The notes beneath the pieces were generated by a model. The model saw only the letters and a list, made by a program, of their open reading frames with translations, was not told the origin of the DNA and ran no database searches. The position numbers and the translations under genes were made by a program. From JAFDBW01 sp963825575 (GTDB taxonomy: Bacteria; Desulfobacterota; Desulfuromonadia; Desulfuromonadales; BM103), in contig CAWGUB010000027.1 of assembly GCA_963825575.1 (NCBI GenBank), forward strand, positions 117,624 through 181,623: a stretch of 64,000 bases of DNA, given 5' to 3'. Positions 16,664 to 25,399 of this stretch are shown here, one piece after another. The stretch's first letter is position 1, and the number at the start of each line of letters is the position of its first letter.

Positions 16664-17896
16664 TTATTCCTTGGTCACCTGGCCTTTGTCCAGGCCAAAA
16701 GCTTCGTGCAGAACGCGCACAGCCAACTCAGTGTACTTGTCATCAATCACGCAGGAGACCTTGATTTCACTGGTCGAAATCATCTGGATATTGACACCTT
16801 CTGCAGACAGGGTTTCAAACATCTTGCTGGCGATGCCTGAATGTGAGCGCATCCCGACGCCGATAATTGACACCTTGGCAATCGTCTCGTTGGTCTGTAC
16901 GCCGGCAGCACCGATTTTTGTTGCAGTCTCCTCGACAATTTTCAAGGCCTTTTTAAAATCACCTCGGGGTACGGTAAAGGTCAAATCCGTGAATCCCTCA
17001 TGGGAGACATTCTGAATAATCATGTCGACCATGATGTTCGCCGTCGAAAGTGGTGAAAAAAGCTTGGCGGCCACTCCGGGTTTGTCCGGAACGCGCATTA
17101 CGGAAATTTTCGCTTCATCCTTGTTGTATGCGATACCTGAAACCAGGACCGTCTCCATATCAGCATCCTCCTTCGTCACCAGGGTTCCTGGGTTGTCATT
17201 TAGGCTGGAACGTACATGAACGACCACATTGTATTTTTTGGCAAACTCGACCGACCGCAACTGCAGCACCTTGGAGCCGAGCGAGGCCATTTCGAGCATT
17301 TCGTCGTAGGAAACCTTCTCCATCTTGGAGGCTTCCGGGACAATCCTCGGGTCAGTGGAATAGACACCGTCGACGTCGGTCAGGATTTCGCAAACATCAG
17401 CCTTCAAGGCCGCCGCAACAGCCACCGCAGAGGTGTCCGAGCCACCACGCCCCAGAGTTGTGATGTTATTATCACGATCGATACCCTGAAAGCCTGCGAC
17501 AATCACAATAGTGCCATTATGCAGGTCCTCACGGATATTGGTATCCTGAATCTCCTCAATGCGTGCCTTCGAAAAAGAGTTGTCCGTGTAAATCGGGATC
17601 TGCCAGCCGAGGTAGCTCTTCGCTTTGTACCCCATCGACTGCAGTGCCATTGACAAAAGTGCGATGGAGACCTGTTCGCCGGCAGCAACCAGGACGTCAT
17701 ACTCACGCTCGCTGGGGAACTCACACATCCCTTCGGCGAGGGCGACCAGCTTGTTGGTCTCACCCGCCATCGCCGAGACAACCACAACCATGTCGTTACC
17801 CTCGTCGTAGGTACGGGCAACCCGCCTGGCGACATTCTGAATTTTTTCGATGGTGCCTACCGAGGTGCCACCATACTTTTGAACCACCAGTGCCAT
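16664..17896 (-). CDS. lysC: Aspartate kinase
   Basis: First step of the aspartate family (Lys, Met, Thr): phosphorylation of aspartate. The 410-residue chain has the kinase signature KYGGTSVG (8-15), the GRGGSDTSAVA segment of the substrate site and two ACT regulatory domains in the last 145 residues, where feedback inhibitors bind. An internal start giving a separate ACT subunit, as in Bacillus, was not tested. ATG at 17896, AAGGA about 10 bases upstream. It precedes cimA; about 125 bases separate it from tsaE upstream. Confidence 0.96.
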   Translation of the reverse strand: MALVVQKYGGTSVGTIEKIQNVARRVARTYDEGNDMVVVVSAMAGETNKLVALAEGMCEFPSEREYDVLVAAGEQVSIALLSMALQSMGYKAKSYLGWQIPIYTDNSFSKARIEEIQDTNIREDLHNGTIVIVAGFQGIDRDNNITTLGRGGSDTSAVAVAAALKADVCEILTDVDGVYSTDPRIVPEASKMEKVSYDEMLEMASLGSKVLQLRSVEFAKKYNVVVHVRSSLNDNPGTLVTKEDADMETVLVSGIAYNKDEAKISVMRVPDKPGVAAKLFSPLSTANIMVDMIIQNVSHEGFTDLTFTVPRGDFKKALKIVEETATKIGAAGVQTNETIAKVSIIGVGMRSHSGIASKMFETLSAEGVNIQMISTSEIKVSCVIDDKYTELAVRVLHEAFGLDKGQVTKE

Positions 17897-18021
17897 CTGT
17901 GATTAATCCTTCCTGACACGGCTCGCTATCGAACCTGCCATCAGTGAAATTCACCCTTAATTGGGGTCAAGCGCTTTTAATAACAGTATTCCTGTCGGTC
18001 GTCAAAGGTTTTCACGGAATA

Positions 18022-18519
18022 TCAGGCGGGGATATCGACGTCTGTCCATTTCCGCACAAGCTGGCCAAGAAATTCAGCGCCATGATCATCCCTGGCCGCG
18101 AAATAAAACCTGCGCCGTTCCCCTCCGAGAGATTCTATGGCAACGTCCAGGGAGGATATCAAAGCGCCTGTCATGCGATCGGCCCACTCGACCATGGTCA
18201 GTCCATTCCCCTCGGCATATTCGTCGTAGCCGAGATCGGCAAGATCATCAACCTGCGCAAGGCGATAAAGATCAAAGTGGTAGAACGGGAAACGCCCCTG
18301 ATGAATATTCAGCAAAGTATAGCTCGGGCTGGTCACCGGGGTGGCCGGGGCAACACCGAGGCCGTCACCGACCCCCTGAGCAAAACAGGTCTTTCCAGCC
18401 CCCAACTGGCCACTCAGGAGCACGACCAGTCCGGCTTCGGCAAGGCTGCCGAACAGCTGCCCGAGCTCATGCGTTTCTCTGGCACTGCCGGTTGTCGTTT
18501 CCCAGGTCAGCAAGGTCAC
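18022..18519 (-). CDS. tsaE: tRNA threonylcarbamoyladenosine ATPase TsaE
   Basis: P-loop ATPase that works with TsaB and TsaD to place t6A at position 37 of ANN-reading tRNAs. The 165-residue protein has the Walker A sequence SGQLGAGKT (36-44), the SPSYTLLN switch, a HFDLYRL segment and EWADR near residue 110, all family signatures. It starts at a GTG whose GTGA overlaps the stop of the CBS gene by three bases, so translation is coupled. Two neighbours upstream, nnr and acpS, form the common nnr-tsaE association, here split by the CBS gene. Confidence 0.95.
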   Translation of the reverse strand: MTLLTWETTTGSARETHELGQLFGSLAEAGLVVLLSGQLGAGKTCFAQGVGDGLGVAPATPVTSPSYTLLNIHQGRFPFYHFDLYRLAQVDDLADLGYDEYAEGNGLTMVEWADRMTGALISSLDVAIESLGGERRRFYFAARDDHGAEFLGQLVRKWTDVDIPA

Positions 18520-18965
18520 GTACTCATGCTGCGAATAATGTCGAGACGGCTGACAACCCCAACCATCCGGCCGTCAGACAACACCGGTACCAGGTGGACC
18601 TTGTTGTCGACCATCAGGCTGGCTATCGTCGAAACCGGGTCATCCAGCACACAGGTCACGAAATCCCTGCCGCAGATTTCTCCCACCCTGCGCGCGGTGA
18701 TCTTGCGCACGGCCTCGGTGAACTTCTTCGGGCTCTCCAGATAGATAACCCAGTCGAAAAGCGAAATCACCGTAGGGATGTGGAGAGGCTTGTCCTGCTC
18801 GACAAGATCCGTCTGTGTGACCATCCCCACCAATGCCCCGTCGTCATCGACAACCGGCATGGCGTTGACATTGTACTCGACAAACTTCTTTGCCAGGGCC
18901 GTGATCTCGGTGTCCTGGTGTACGGTATGAATCTCTTTGGTCATGATATCGCCAGCGGTCAGCAT
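18516..18965 (-). CDS. Tandem CBS-domain protein
   Basis: A 149-residue protein made of two CBS motifs (about residues 7-60 and 92-147), joined by an insert of about 30 residues with VISLFDWVIYLESPKKF. A CBS pair usually binds an adenosine nucleotide and reports energy state or controls a partner. There is no attached effector domain. It abuts nnr (TAAATG) and overlaps tsaE, so all three are made from one message. Since c-di-AMP synthesis (cdaA) lies in the same run, a nucleotide-sensing role is possible but unproved. Confidence 0.9.
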   Translation of the reverse strand: MLTAGDIMTKEIHTVHQDTEITALAKKFVEYNVNAMPVVDDDGALVGMVTQTDLVEQDKPLHIPTVISLFDWVIYLESPKKFTEAVRKITARRVGEICGRDFVTCVLDDPVSTIASLMVDNKVHLVPVLSDGRMVGVVSRLDIIRSMST

Positions 18966-20522
18966 TTAACCCTCCATTGCCAGGGCCTGTCGTGCAGCAG
19001 GCAGTTCGTAGATCAGGTCGGTGGCCAACAGGCCGGCATCACCGAATGTCGGCTGCAGCCTCTCTGCAGCAAGACCGTGCAGGTAGACAGCCAGGGTTGC
19101 CGCAGACATTGTCGGCAGACCCTGAGCCAGCAGGCTGCCTGTCAATCCGGTCAGGACGTCACCCATGCCACCACTGGCCATACCGGCATGACCCGTCGTA
19201 TTGACATGAACCGTGCCATCCGGCGAAGCGATCAGGGTCCGGGCTCCCTTGAGCACCAGGGTCACTTTGTGTTGTACCGCAAAATCTCTCGCCAAGCTGA
19301 ATCGATCACCCTGGATTTCTGCGACCGACAGTCCAGTCAACCGTGACATCTCTCCGGGGTGCGGGGTCAGAATAATTTCACGACCCGGCTGCTGCCCCAA
19401 TAGCGACAGATGTCCAACCAGGGCATTTAAACCATCAGCATCGATAACCACAGGCTGATTGGTGTCCTGGAGTAAACGGCGAATCAGGCTGCTCACTTCT
19501 TCACCGACACCCAGCCCCGGCCCGACGGCCAGCGCCTGTTTTCCTTCAGCCGCCCCCAGGATATCCTCCAGAGCCAGCATACAGATTTCACCTTCCCGTT
19601 CATCCAGGGGCACTGTCATAACTTCAGTCAGCCTGGCAGCGACACCAGGCTGTACACCTCTTGGGCATGCCAGCGTGACCAGGCCTGCACCACCACGCAT
19701 AGCCGCTTCTGCGGCCATGACAGCGGCACCACACTTACCTGTTGAGCCTGCCAGTATCAGCAGATGACCGAAGGTGCCTTTATGCCCGTCCATAGTACGT
19801 ATCGGCAGGAGATGCCTTGCTTCCTCGGCATCGATCAGCCGGCACTCGGCGTCGGTCTCGTACACCACCTGCTTAGGAATGCCGATATCTGCAATCACCA
19901 ATTCACCCACATGCCGGGCACCTGGAAAAGTCACCTGGCCTATCTTGGGAAAGGCAAATGAGACAGTCAGGTCTGCGTTGACCACGTCACTCATGATCCG
20001 GCCGGTTGAACCATCGATCCCGGACGGGATATCTACAGAAACCACCGGGCAGACCTGACAGTTCATCCAGCCAATGACCTCAAGGAAAAGTCCCTCCAGA
20101 GGTTTGGCAAGCCCGGTTCCAAACAGGGCATCGACAATAACGGTAAATTCATCGGCATCATCAAGAACGGCATAAAGCTCGTCCTCAGTCCGTATATAAG
20201 TAATCAGCCCGCCACAGTTGGCCAGCGCCGCGGCATTAACTGCAGCGTCACCGGTAATTTCATCTGCCCCGGCAAAAACCAGGGTCAGGACGTCCCAGTC
20301 GTTGTCCAGCAGGTGCCTGGCAACCACATAACCATCTCCACCGTTATTGCCTTTGCCTGCAAACACCAGCGCACGCTGGGTTCCTCGCGTTGCATAACGG
20401 GAAAGAATTTCCTCCGCCACACATCGGCCGGCATTTTCCATCAGGACAACACCCGGGATTCCGATTTCTTCTATGGTCCGGCAATCAACAGCCTGCATTT
20501 GTTGTGCGGTCAGTACTTTCAT
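18966..20522 (-). CDS. nnr: Bifunctional NAD(P)H-hydrate epimerase / ADP-dependent dehydratase
   Basis: Repairs damaged NADHX/NADPHX. The N-terminal YjeF domain (about 1-215) with AGKGNNGGDGYVVAR is the epimerase; the C-terminal ribokinase-like domain (about 230-515) with GHKGTFGHLLILAGS, LTPHPGEMSRLTG and the catalytic GGMGDVLTG block is the dehydratase. At 518 residues both halves are complete. The gene overlaps acpS by four bases upstream and touches the CBS gene downstream. Confidence 0.95.
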   Translation of the reverse strand: MKVLTAQQMQAVDCRTIEEIGIPGVVLMENAGRCVAEEILSRYATRGTQRALVFAGKGNNGGDGYVVARHLLDNDWDVLTLVFAGADEITGDAAVNAAALANCGGLITYIRTEDELYAVLDDADEFTVIVDALFGTGLAKPLEGLFLEVIGWMNCQVCPVVSVDIPSGIDGSTGRIMSDVVNADLTVSFAFPKIGQVTFPGARHVGELVIADIGIPKQVVYETDAECRLIDAEEARHLLPIRTMDGHKGTFGHLLILAGSTGKCGAAVMAAEAAMRGGAGLVTLACPRGVQPGVAARLTEVMTVPLDEREGEICMLALEDILGAAEGKQALAVGPGLGVGEEVSSLIRRLLQDTNQPVVIDADGLNALVGHLSLLGQQPGREIILTPHPGEMSRLTGLSVAEIQGDRFSLARDFAVQHKVTLVLKGARTLIASPDGTVHVNTTGHAGMASGGMGDVLTGLTGSLLAQGLPTMSAATLAVYLHGLAAERLQPTFGDAGLLATDLIYELPAARQALAMEG

Positions 20523-20902
20523 AAGCTTTCCAGAATCACGGTGGCGACAGCATATTCACCATCATGGCTATAGGACAAGTGTACCATCTCAACCCGTTTT
20601 TCGCCGGCCAGCTCTGCGGCTCTACCGGATAATACCAGGTCGGGGCGACCAAGCTCATCAGGGACGACCTCCATGTCATGCCAGCTGATGCCATCACGCC
20701 AGCCCGTCCCGAAGGCCTTGAGGCACGATTCCTTGGCGGCAAAGCGTGCGGCCAGGTGCGGAGACGGGTCTGCCTTGGCAAAGGCGTACTGCCGTTCACC
20801 AAGGGTAAAAAGCCGCTCCAGGAGAGCGGTCTTTTGGTCTTCTACAAATTTCCGGAAACGCGCGACCCTGGCCAGGTCGGTTCCCAGGCCGACGATCGGC
20901 AT
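20519..20902 (-). CDS. acpS: Holo-[acyl-carrier-protein] synthase
   Basis: Transfers 4'-phosphopantetheine from CoA to apo-ACP, activating fatty-acid synthesis. The 127-residue chain carries the two family blocks: GTDLARVARF near the N terminus (the magnesium Asp in GTD) and RFAAKESCLKAFG (about 53-65) with the catalytic Glu and Lys. The more usual GTDIVEI reads GTDLARV here, a mild variant. It overlaps nnr by four bases and is two bases from pdxJ, a common order (pdxJ-acpS-nnr). Confidence 0.95.
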   Translation of the reverse strand: MPIVGLGTDLARVARFRKFVEDQKTALLERLFTLGERQYAFAKADPSPHLAARFAAKESCLKAFGTGWRDGISWHDMEVVPDELGRPDLVLSGRAAELAGEKRVEMVHLSYSHDGEYAVATVILESL

Positions 20903-20904
20903 AT

Positions 20905-21621
20905 TCAGCTCCCGTGAACCAGTTCAGCCATCTCACGTACGGCCCGGTCAAGGCCGACCAGAACAGCACGCGAAATGATACTGTGGCCGATATTGTATTC
21001 CTCAACCCCCCCGAGAGCGAGTAACGGTCGGATATTCTGATAGTTGAGCCCATGACCGGCGTTGACGCACAGCCCAAGCTTCCTGCCGGCCTTTGTGGCC
21101 TCTTCAATCTTGGCCAGCTCAGCGGTCTTTTCCCGCCCCCTGGCATCGCAGTAGGATCCGGTATGGATCTCTACACAATCCGCCTTGACCCGCGCGCTGG
21201 CCTTCAACTGCTCCAGATCGGGAGCGACAAACAGGCTGACCGTGATCCCGGCCTGATGCAGCAACTCAATCTGCTTGGTCAGGGGCTGAATATATTGGGT
21301 TACGTCAAGGCCGCCTTCAGTCGTCAGCTCCTGGCGTTTTTCCGGCACGAGGGTGACATAATCCGGGACGACCTTCATGGCGATGGCCACCATTTCATCG
21401 GTCGCCGCCATTTCGAGGTTCAGATGAGTCTGCACCGTACGCCTCAGGATCATCACATCCCGGTCCTGGATATGTCGGCGGTCTTCACGCAGATGAACCG
21501 TGATACCATCGGCACCGGCCAGTTCGGCAATCGCCGCAGCAGAAACCGGGTCAGGTTCAGCCCCGCCTCGGGCCTGGCGTATCGTCGCAATATGATCGAC
21601 ATTGACTCCCAGTTTTGCCAT
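20905..21621 (-). CDS. pdxJ: Pyridoxine 5'-phosphate synthase
   Basis: TIM-barrel enzyme that joins 1-deoxyxylulose 5-phosphate and 3-amino-1-hydroxyacetone phosphate to form PNP in vitamin B6 synthesis. The start was set to the ATG at 21621, which has AGGAG 6 bases before it; a longer in-frame start at 21642 would overlap glmM. The 238-residue protein opens MAKLGVNVDHIATIRQARGG, with the phosphate and substrate site HLREDRRHI at about 47-55. It follows glmM by one base. Confidence 0.96.
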   Translation of the reverse strand: MAKLGVNVDHIATIRQARGGAEPDPVSAAAIAELAGADGITVHLREDRRHIQDRDVMILRRTVQTHLNLEMAATDEMVAIAMKVVPDYVTLVPEKRQELTTEGGLDVTQYIQPLTKQIELLHQAGITVSLFVAPDLEQLKASARVKADCVEIHTGSYCDARGREKTAELAKIEEATKAGRKLGLCVNAGHGLNYQNIRPLLALGGVEEYNIGHSIISRAVLVGLDRAVREMAELVHGS

Positions 21622-21622
21622 T

Positions 21623-22990
21623 TTACGCTCCTGAAGCTTCACCGATGGTGGATTTCACCAACTCGGCAATCTGGTTGGCCATACCAGTAATTTCGTCCTG
21701 GTCCTGTCCTTCCAGCATAATCCTCATCAAAGGTTCGGTCCCCGAGTACCGGATCAGGATACGACCGGTATCCCCCAGACGCCTCTCGACATCTTCAACC
21801 AGCCCCTGAACATCAGGCAATTGGTCGATAGCACGGCGTTCGCGCACCCGGACATTGACGAGAACCTGAGGCAGCGACTGCATCACCGAAGCCAGCTCGG
21901 AAAGGCTCTTGCCACTTTTCTGTTGGATAGCAAGGATCTGCAGCGCCGAAATGATCCCGTCACCGGTCGAGTTATGCTCCAGGAAGATCATGTGCCCGGA
22001 CTGTTCCCCACCGAAGCGATAACCGCCACGGAGCATCTCTTCGACAACATAACGGTCACCAACATCGGTCTTGACGACACGGCCGCCAGCCTTGCGCAGG
22101 GCGATATCCAGGCCCATATTCGACATGACCGTGGCGACAACAGTGTTTTGCGGCAAGGCACCCCGTTGCAGCATATCGATACCGCAGATAGCCATGAGGT
22201 GGTCACCGTCAACCTCTTTACCGTGCTCATCGACAAAGATACAGCGGTCGGCATCACCATCGAGGGCAATGCCAAGGTCCGCTCCATGCTCGAGGACAGC
22301 CTTGGAGATCACCTCCGGGTAGGTCGAACCGCAACCGGCATTGATATTCATTCCATCCGGCTTGACGCCATAAGCAAAGACCTGAGCACCCAACTCTTCG
22401 AGAACCGCCGGGGCAACCCGATAGGCAGCGCCGTGAGCGCAATCGAGGACTATTTTCAGACCGGTCAGGTCGAGTTCCCGGGGGAAGGTGTTCTTCAGGA
22501 AAACGATATAACGCCCGATTGCATCGTCAACACGGAAGGCTTTGCCCACCTCTTCGGCCGTTGGCCGAAGAGAATCAATCCGCTCCGAAAAAAGCAGGTC
22601 TTCGATCTTCAGCTCCAGGTCATCGGGAAGTTTGAAGCCGTCACGAGCGAAGAACTTGATGCCGTTGTCCTGGTAGGGGTTGTGCGAGGCGGAGATCACC
22701 ACCCCGGCATCGGCCCGCATCGAAGCGGTGATAAAGGCAATACCGGGGGTCGGCAAAGGCCCGACCAACAAGACATCGACCCCCATGGAACAGATCCCGG
22801 CGGCCAGGGCGTTTTCGATCATGTAGCCGGAGAGGCGTGTGTCCTTGCCGATCACAATCCGACTGCGCCGGTCATCATGTTTGAAGACATAAGCTGCGGC
22901 ACGACCAAGCTGCATGGCCATTTCGGTGGTCATCGGGTGTTTGTTGGCAATGCCGCGCACCCCATCTGTGCCAAAAAGTTTTTTGGTCAT
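21623..22990 (-). CDS. glmM: Phosphoglucosamine mutase
   Basis: Converts glucosamine-6-phosphate to glucosamine-1-phosphate for peptidoglycan and LPS. The 455-residue chain shows the phosphoserine loop VVISASHNPYQDNG (about 97-110), the metal loop DGDADRC and the phosphate-binding RYSGTEPLMR near the C terminus. It shares one base with cdaR (TAATG) and sits in the cdaA-cdaR-glmM cassette, which in Firmicutes links c-di-AMP to cell-wall synthesis; CdaA and GlmM interact there. Confidence 0.97.
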   Translation of the reverse strand: MTKKLFGTDGVRGIANKHPMTTEMAMQLGRAAAYVFKHDDRRSRIVIGKDTRLSGYMIENALAAGICSMGVDVLLVGPLPTPGIAFITASMRADAGVVISASHNPYQDNGIKFFARDGFKLPDDLELKIEDLLFSERIDSLRPTAEEVGKAFRVDDAIGRYIVFLKNTFPRELDLTGLKIVLDCAHGAAYRVAPAVLEELGAQVFAYGVKPDGMNINAGCGSTYPEVISKAVLEHGADLGIALDGDADRCIFVDEHGKEVDGDHLMAICGIDMLQRGALPQNTVVATVMSNMGLDIALRKAGGRVVKTDVGDRYVVEEMLRGGYRFGGEQSGHMIFLEHNSTGDGIISALQILAIQQKSGKSLSELASVMQSLPQVLVNVRVRERRAIDQLPDVQGLVEDVERRLGDTGRILIRYSGTEPLMRIMLEGQDQDEITGMANQIAELVKSTIGEASGA

Positions 22991-23706
22991 TATTTCTTTT
23001 TCTCGCCCCCGGCGTCTGCCTGCCCATCCGACTGTTTTTCCGGAGGGGGGGAGACATAATCGGGGTCAGGCTTTAAAACCACTTTGACCTCGACAGTTTT
23101 CGTCTCTTTCAGATCCGTATAGTTGCCAACATAACTGAGGGCTACGGTCTGGGTGAAATTCTCCTGCACATTGGTGATATCGATCCCCTCGGTCACAACC
23201 TCCGAGACCGCCTTGATTTCACTCTCCGCACCGATGATGACAACTCTGTCAGGGGCAGCCTTGACCGACCTGACCAGGAACCCGGGTGCCGGATCACCGG
23301 TCAAAACAACCTTGACCGGCACGCCCCGCTCACGCACCCTTTCCAGCTTGACATCGACATAGGACGGCGATATGCGAGTGATTTTCAGGCTACCGGGGAT
23401 ATCAAGGATTTCATCAAGGCGTTTGAAAGATGTCACGCCGGCGGATAAACCCTTCAGGTCGACTCTGAGCCCGATGTCTTCCTGATCAAGGTTTACCTGC
23501 AGGGCGCGTGGCCCATTGATCCTCAATGCGACTGAATTCGGCACTTCACTGGCAATCATCAGACCCTCGGGCAGGTTCACGTACTCCAGGGGCACGATAT
23601 GATTGACTTCCATGCGGCTTTCACCCATGACAAAGAACCAGAGCACTATGGCAAAAGCTAGAGAGACAAGTTTCAACAGCCAGTTTTTGAACATTTTTTC
23701 AACCAT
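22990..23706 (-). CDS. cdaR: YbbR-domain protein, CdaR-like
   Basis: A 238-residue protein with one N-terminal membrane anchor (about residues 8-27, LKLVSLAFAIVLWFFVMGE) and extracytoplasmic YbbR repeats (about 35-220), ending in a charged Pro/Asp/Lys-rich tail. In Firmicutes CdaR regulates the membrane cyclase CdaA. It lies between cdaA (2 bases) and glmM (one-base overlap), so the three are made together. Confidence 0.9.
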   Translation of the reverse strand: MVEKMFKNWLLKLVSLAFAIVLWFFVMGESRMEVNHIVPLEYVNLPEGLMIASEVPNSVALRINGPRALQVNLDQEDIGLRVDLKGLSAGVTSFKRLDEILDIPGSLKITRISPSYVDVKLERVRERGVPVKVVLTGDPAPGFLVRSVKAAPDRVVIIGAESEIKAVSEVVTEGIDITNVQENFTQTVALSYVGNYTDLKETKTVEVKVVLKPDPDYVSPPPEKQSDGQADAGGEKKK

Positions 23707-23708
23707 GG

Positions 23709-24497
23709 CTAACTCTTCTTGCCGCGCAGGCGGCGCGGCTCAAGCAGGCGGTTGAGGACTTTCTTCAAGGTCGCCACTTCCAGGTCGCGTGTGATCTTTC
23801 CTCCGACCACGACCGCAATCCGTCCCGTCTCCTCAGACACCACAATCACGACGGCATCAACCAGTTCAGTCAGACCTATGGCCGCCCGGTGACGGGTTCC
23901 GAGCTGCGGGCTGACTCCCGGGTCTTGGGTCAGGGGAAGGAAACAACCGGCCCTGGTGATCAGGCCGCGCTGAATGACGACCGCGCCATCATGGAGCGGC
24001 GATGCGTGATGAAAAATCGAATGGATCAGGGCGCCTGAAGGCTTTGCATCCAGTTCGACACCGATTTCGAGGAAATCGTTGAGTCCGGTTTCACGCTCGA
24101 TGACGATCAGGGCCCCCAGGTGCTTCTGCGCCAGGGTTGCGCAAGCGCGGCACAATTCATCGATAACCTGGGTTTCTTCGCGAAATGACAGATCGGCAAA
24201 AAACGGGTTGCGCCCGACATGGATCAGGGCCCGGCGGATGTCGTTTTGGAAAATCACGACGATCACCAGGATGATGGATGAAAGGAAGTTATTGAGTATC
24301 CAGTTGAGGGTATAGAGGCCGCCAACCTGGGACGCAACGTAGACGATCAGAAGGACTGCAAGGCCGATCAGCATCTGCACGGCCCGCGTACCCTTGATAA
24401 GCAGGATAATCCGGTAAATAATAAAGGCGACCAGAAGAATGTCGAGCAGGTCCAAAACCCACCTGAAATTTTCCAGCATCTCGAACATCCGGAACAC
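23709..24497 (-). CDS. cdaA: Diadenylate cyclase CdaA (c-di-AMP synthase)
   Basis: Makes cyclic di-AMP from two ATP. Three hydrophobic segments (about residues 17-85) are followed by a DAC domain with the catalytic LHDGAVVI and GTRHRAAIG motifs, both intact. The 262-residue chain has the usual CdaA size; the alternative Met at residue 4 changes little. The cassette with cdaR and glmM is conserved far beyond Firmicutes, but c-di-AMP is less studied in deltaproteobacteria. It lies 17 bases after folP. Confidence 0.95.
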   Translation of the reverse strand: MFRMFEMLENFRWVLDLLDILLVAFIIYRIILLIKGTRAVQMLIGLAVLLIVYVASQVGGLYTLNWILNNFLSSIILVIVVIFQNDIRRALIHVGRNPFFADLSFREETQVIDELCRACATLAQKHLGALIVIERETGLNDFLEIGVELDAKPSGALIHSIFHHASPLHDGAVVIQRGLITRAGCFLPLTQDPGVSPQLGTRHRAAIGLTELVDAVVIVVSEETGRIAVVVGGKITRDLEVATLKKVLNRLLEPRRLRGKKS

Positions 24498-24514
24498 CCT
24501 CTCGATAAACCAGG

Positions 24515-25399
24515 TCAGTTACCAACCCAGGCTGCACCTTTGCAGACTGCCTGTGCCATCCATGCGGCCTCACGTGCCGCAGCAACATCATGCACCCGGA
24601 ACAACCGGGCCCCTGCGGCATAACCCAGGGCAATAGTCGCCAGGGTTCCGGCGAGACGCTCAGACGGGTCATCCTTGCCGAGCACCCGACCAATAAAACT
24701 TTTACGGGATGTTCCCAGCATAACCGGGCGTCCAAGCGCGACCAGATCGGCCGTCCTGCGCAACAGCTCCAGGTTCCCGGCGACATCCTTGCCGAAACCG
24801 ATCCCCGGATCAAGCGCAATCTTGTCCCTGGTGACACCGGCCAATTCTGCAGCTTGAATACTCATGTTCAGGGAGGCGACAACTTCCGAGAAGAGGTCGG
24901 CGTAGCGTGTATCCTGCTGCATCACCACGGGCCTGCCACGGGTATGCATGATGATCAATCCCGCACCCAAAGCAGCAACAACCCCTGCCATAGCTGCATC
25001 GAAGGTCAGCCCACTGACATCGTTGACGAAATCGGCGCCGGCGGAGACAGCTTCCCGGGCCACAGCACTTTTCGAGGTATCAATGGACAAAGGCAAGCCG
25101 ACTTCGCGGCGGAGCGCCTCAACAACCGGGATAACCCGGTCCAGCTCTTCCTGCTCGGAAACCTGCGGGGCTCCCGGTCGTGTGCTCTCCCCTCCGATAT
25201 CAAGCAGGTCAGCACCTTCCGCAGCCATCCTGAGGCCCTGATCAAGTGCTTGCGGCAGAGCCATGAACCGGCCGCCGTCAGAAAAAGAGTCCGGTGTTAC
25301 GTTGAGAATGCCGACGATGTGAGGCCGGTCCATAACGAGTGAGCAGTCTCGCCCAACCAGAACAGACCTGGATTCGGAACCGCCGAACAGGTCTGGCAT
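24515..25399 (-). CDS. folP: Dihydropteroate synthase
   Basis: Joins p-aminobenzoate to the pterin pyrophosphate in folate synthesis, the target of sulfonamides. The 294-residue chain starts with a short extension; the core begins at HIVGILNVTPDSFSDGGR and includes DIGGESTRPGA, both signature loops. It overlaps ftsH by one base (TGATG). folC, another folate gene, is about 9.5 kb away in the same direction. Confidence 0.96.
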   Translation of the reverse strand: MPDLFGGSESRSVLVGRDCSLVMDRPHIVGILNVTPDSFSDGGRFMALPQALDQGLRMAAEGADLLDIGGESTRPGAPQVSEQEELDRVIPVVEALRREVGLPLSIDTSKSAVAREAVSAGADFVNDVSGLTFDAAMAGVVAALGAGLIIMHTRGRPVVMQQDTRYADLFSEVVASLNMSIQAAELAGVTRDKIALDPGIGFGKDVAGNLELLRRTADLVALGRPVMLGTSRKSFIGRVLGKDDPSERLAGTLATIALGYAAGARLFRVHDVAAAREAAWMAQAVCKGAAWVGN

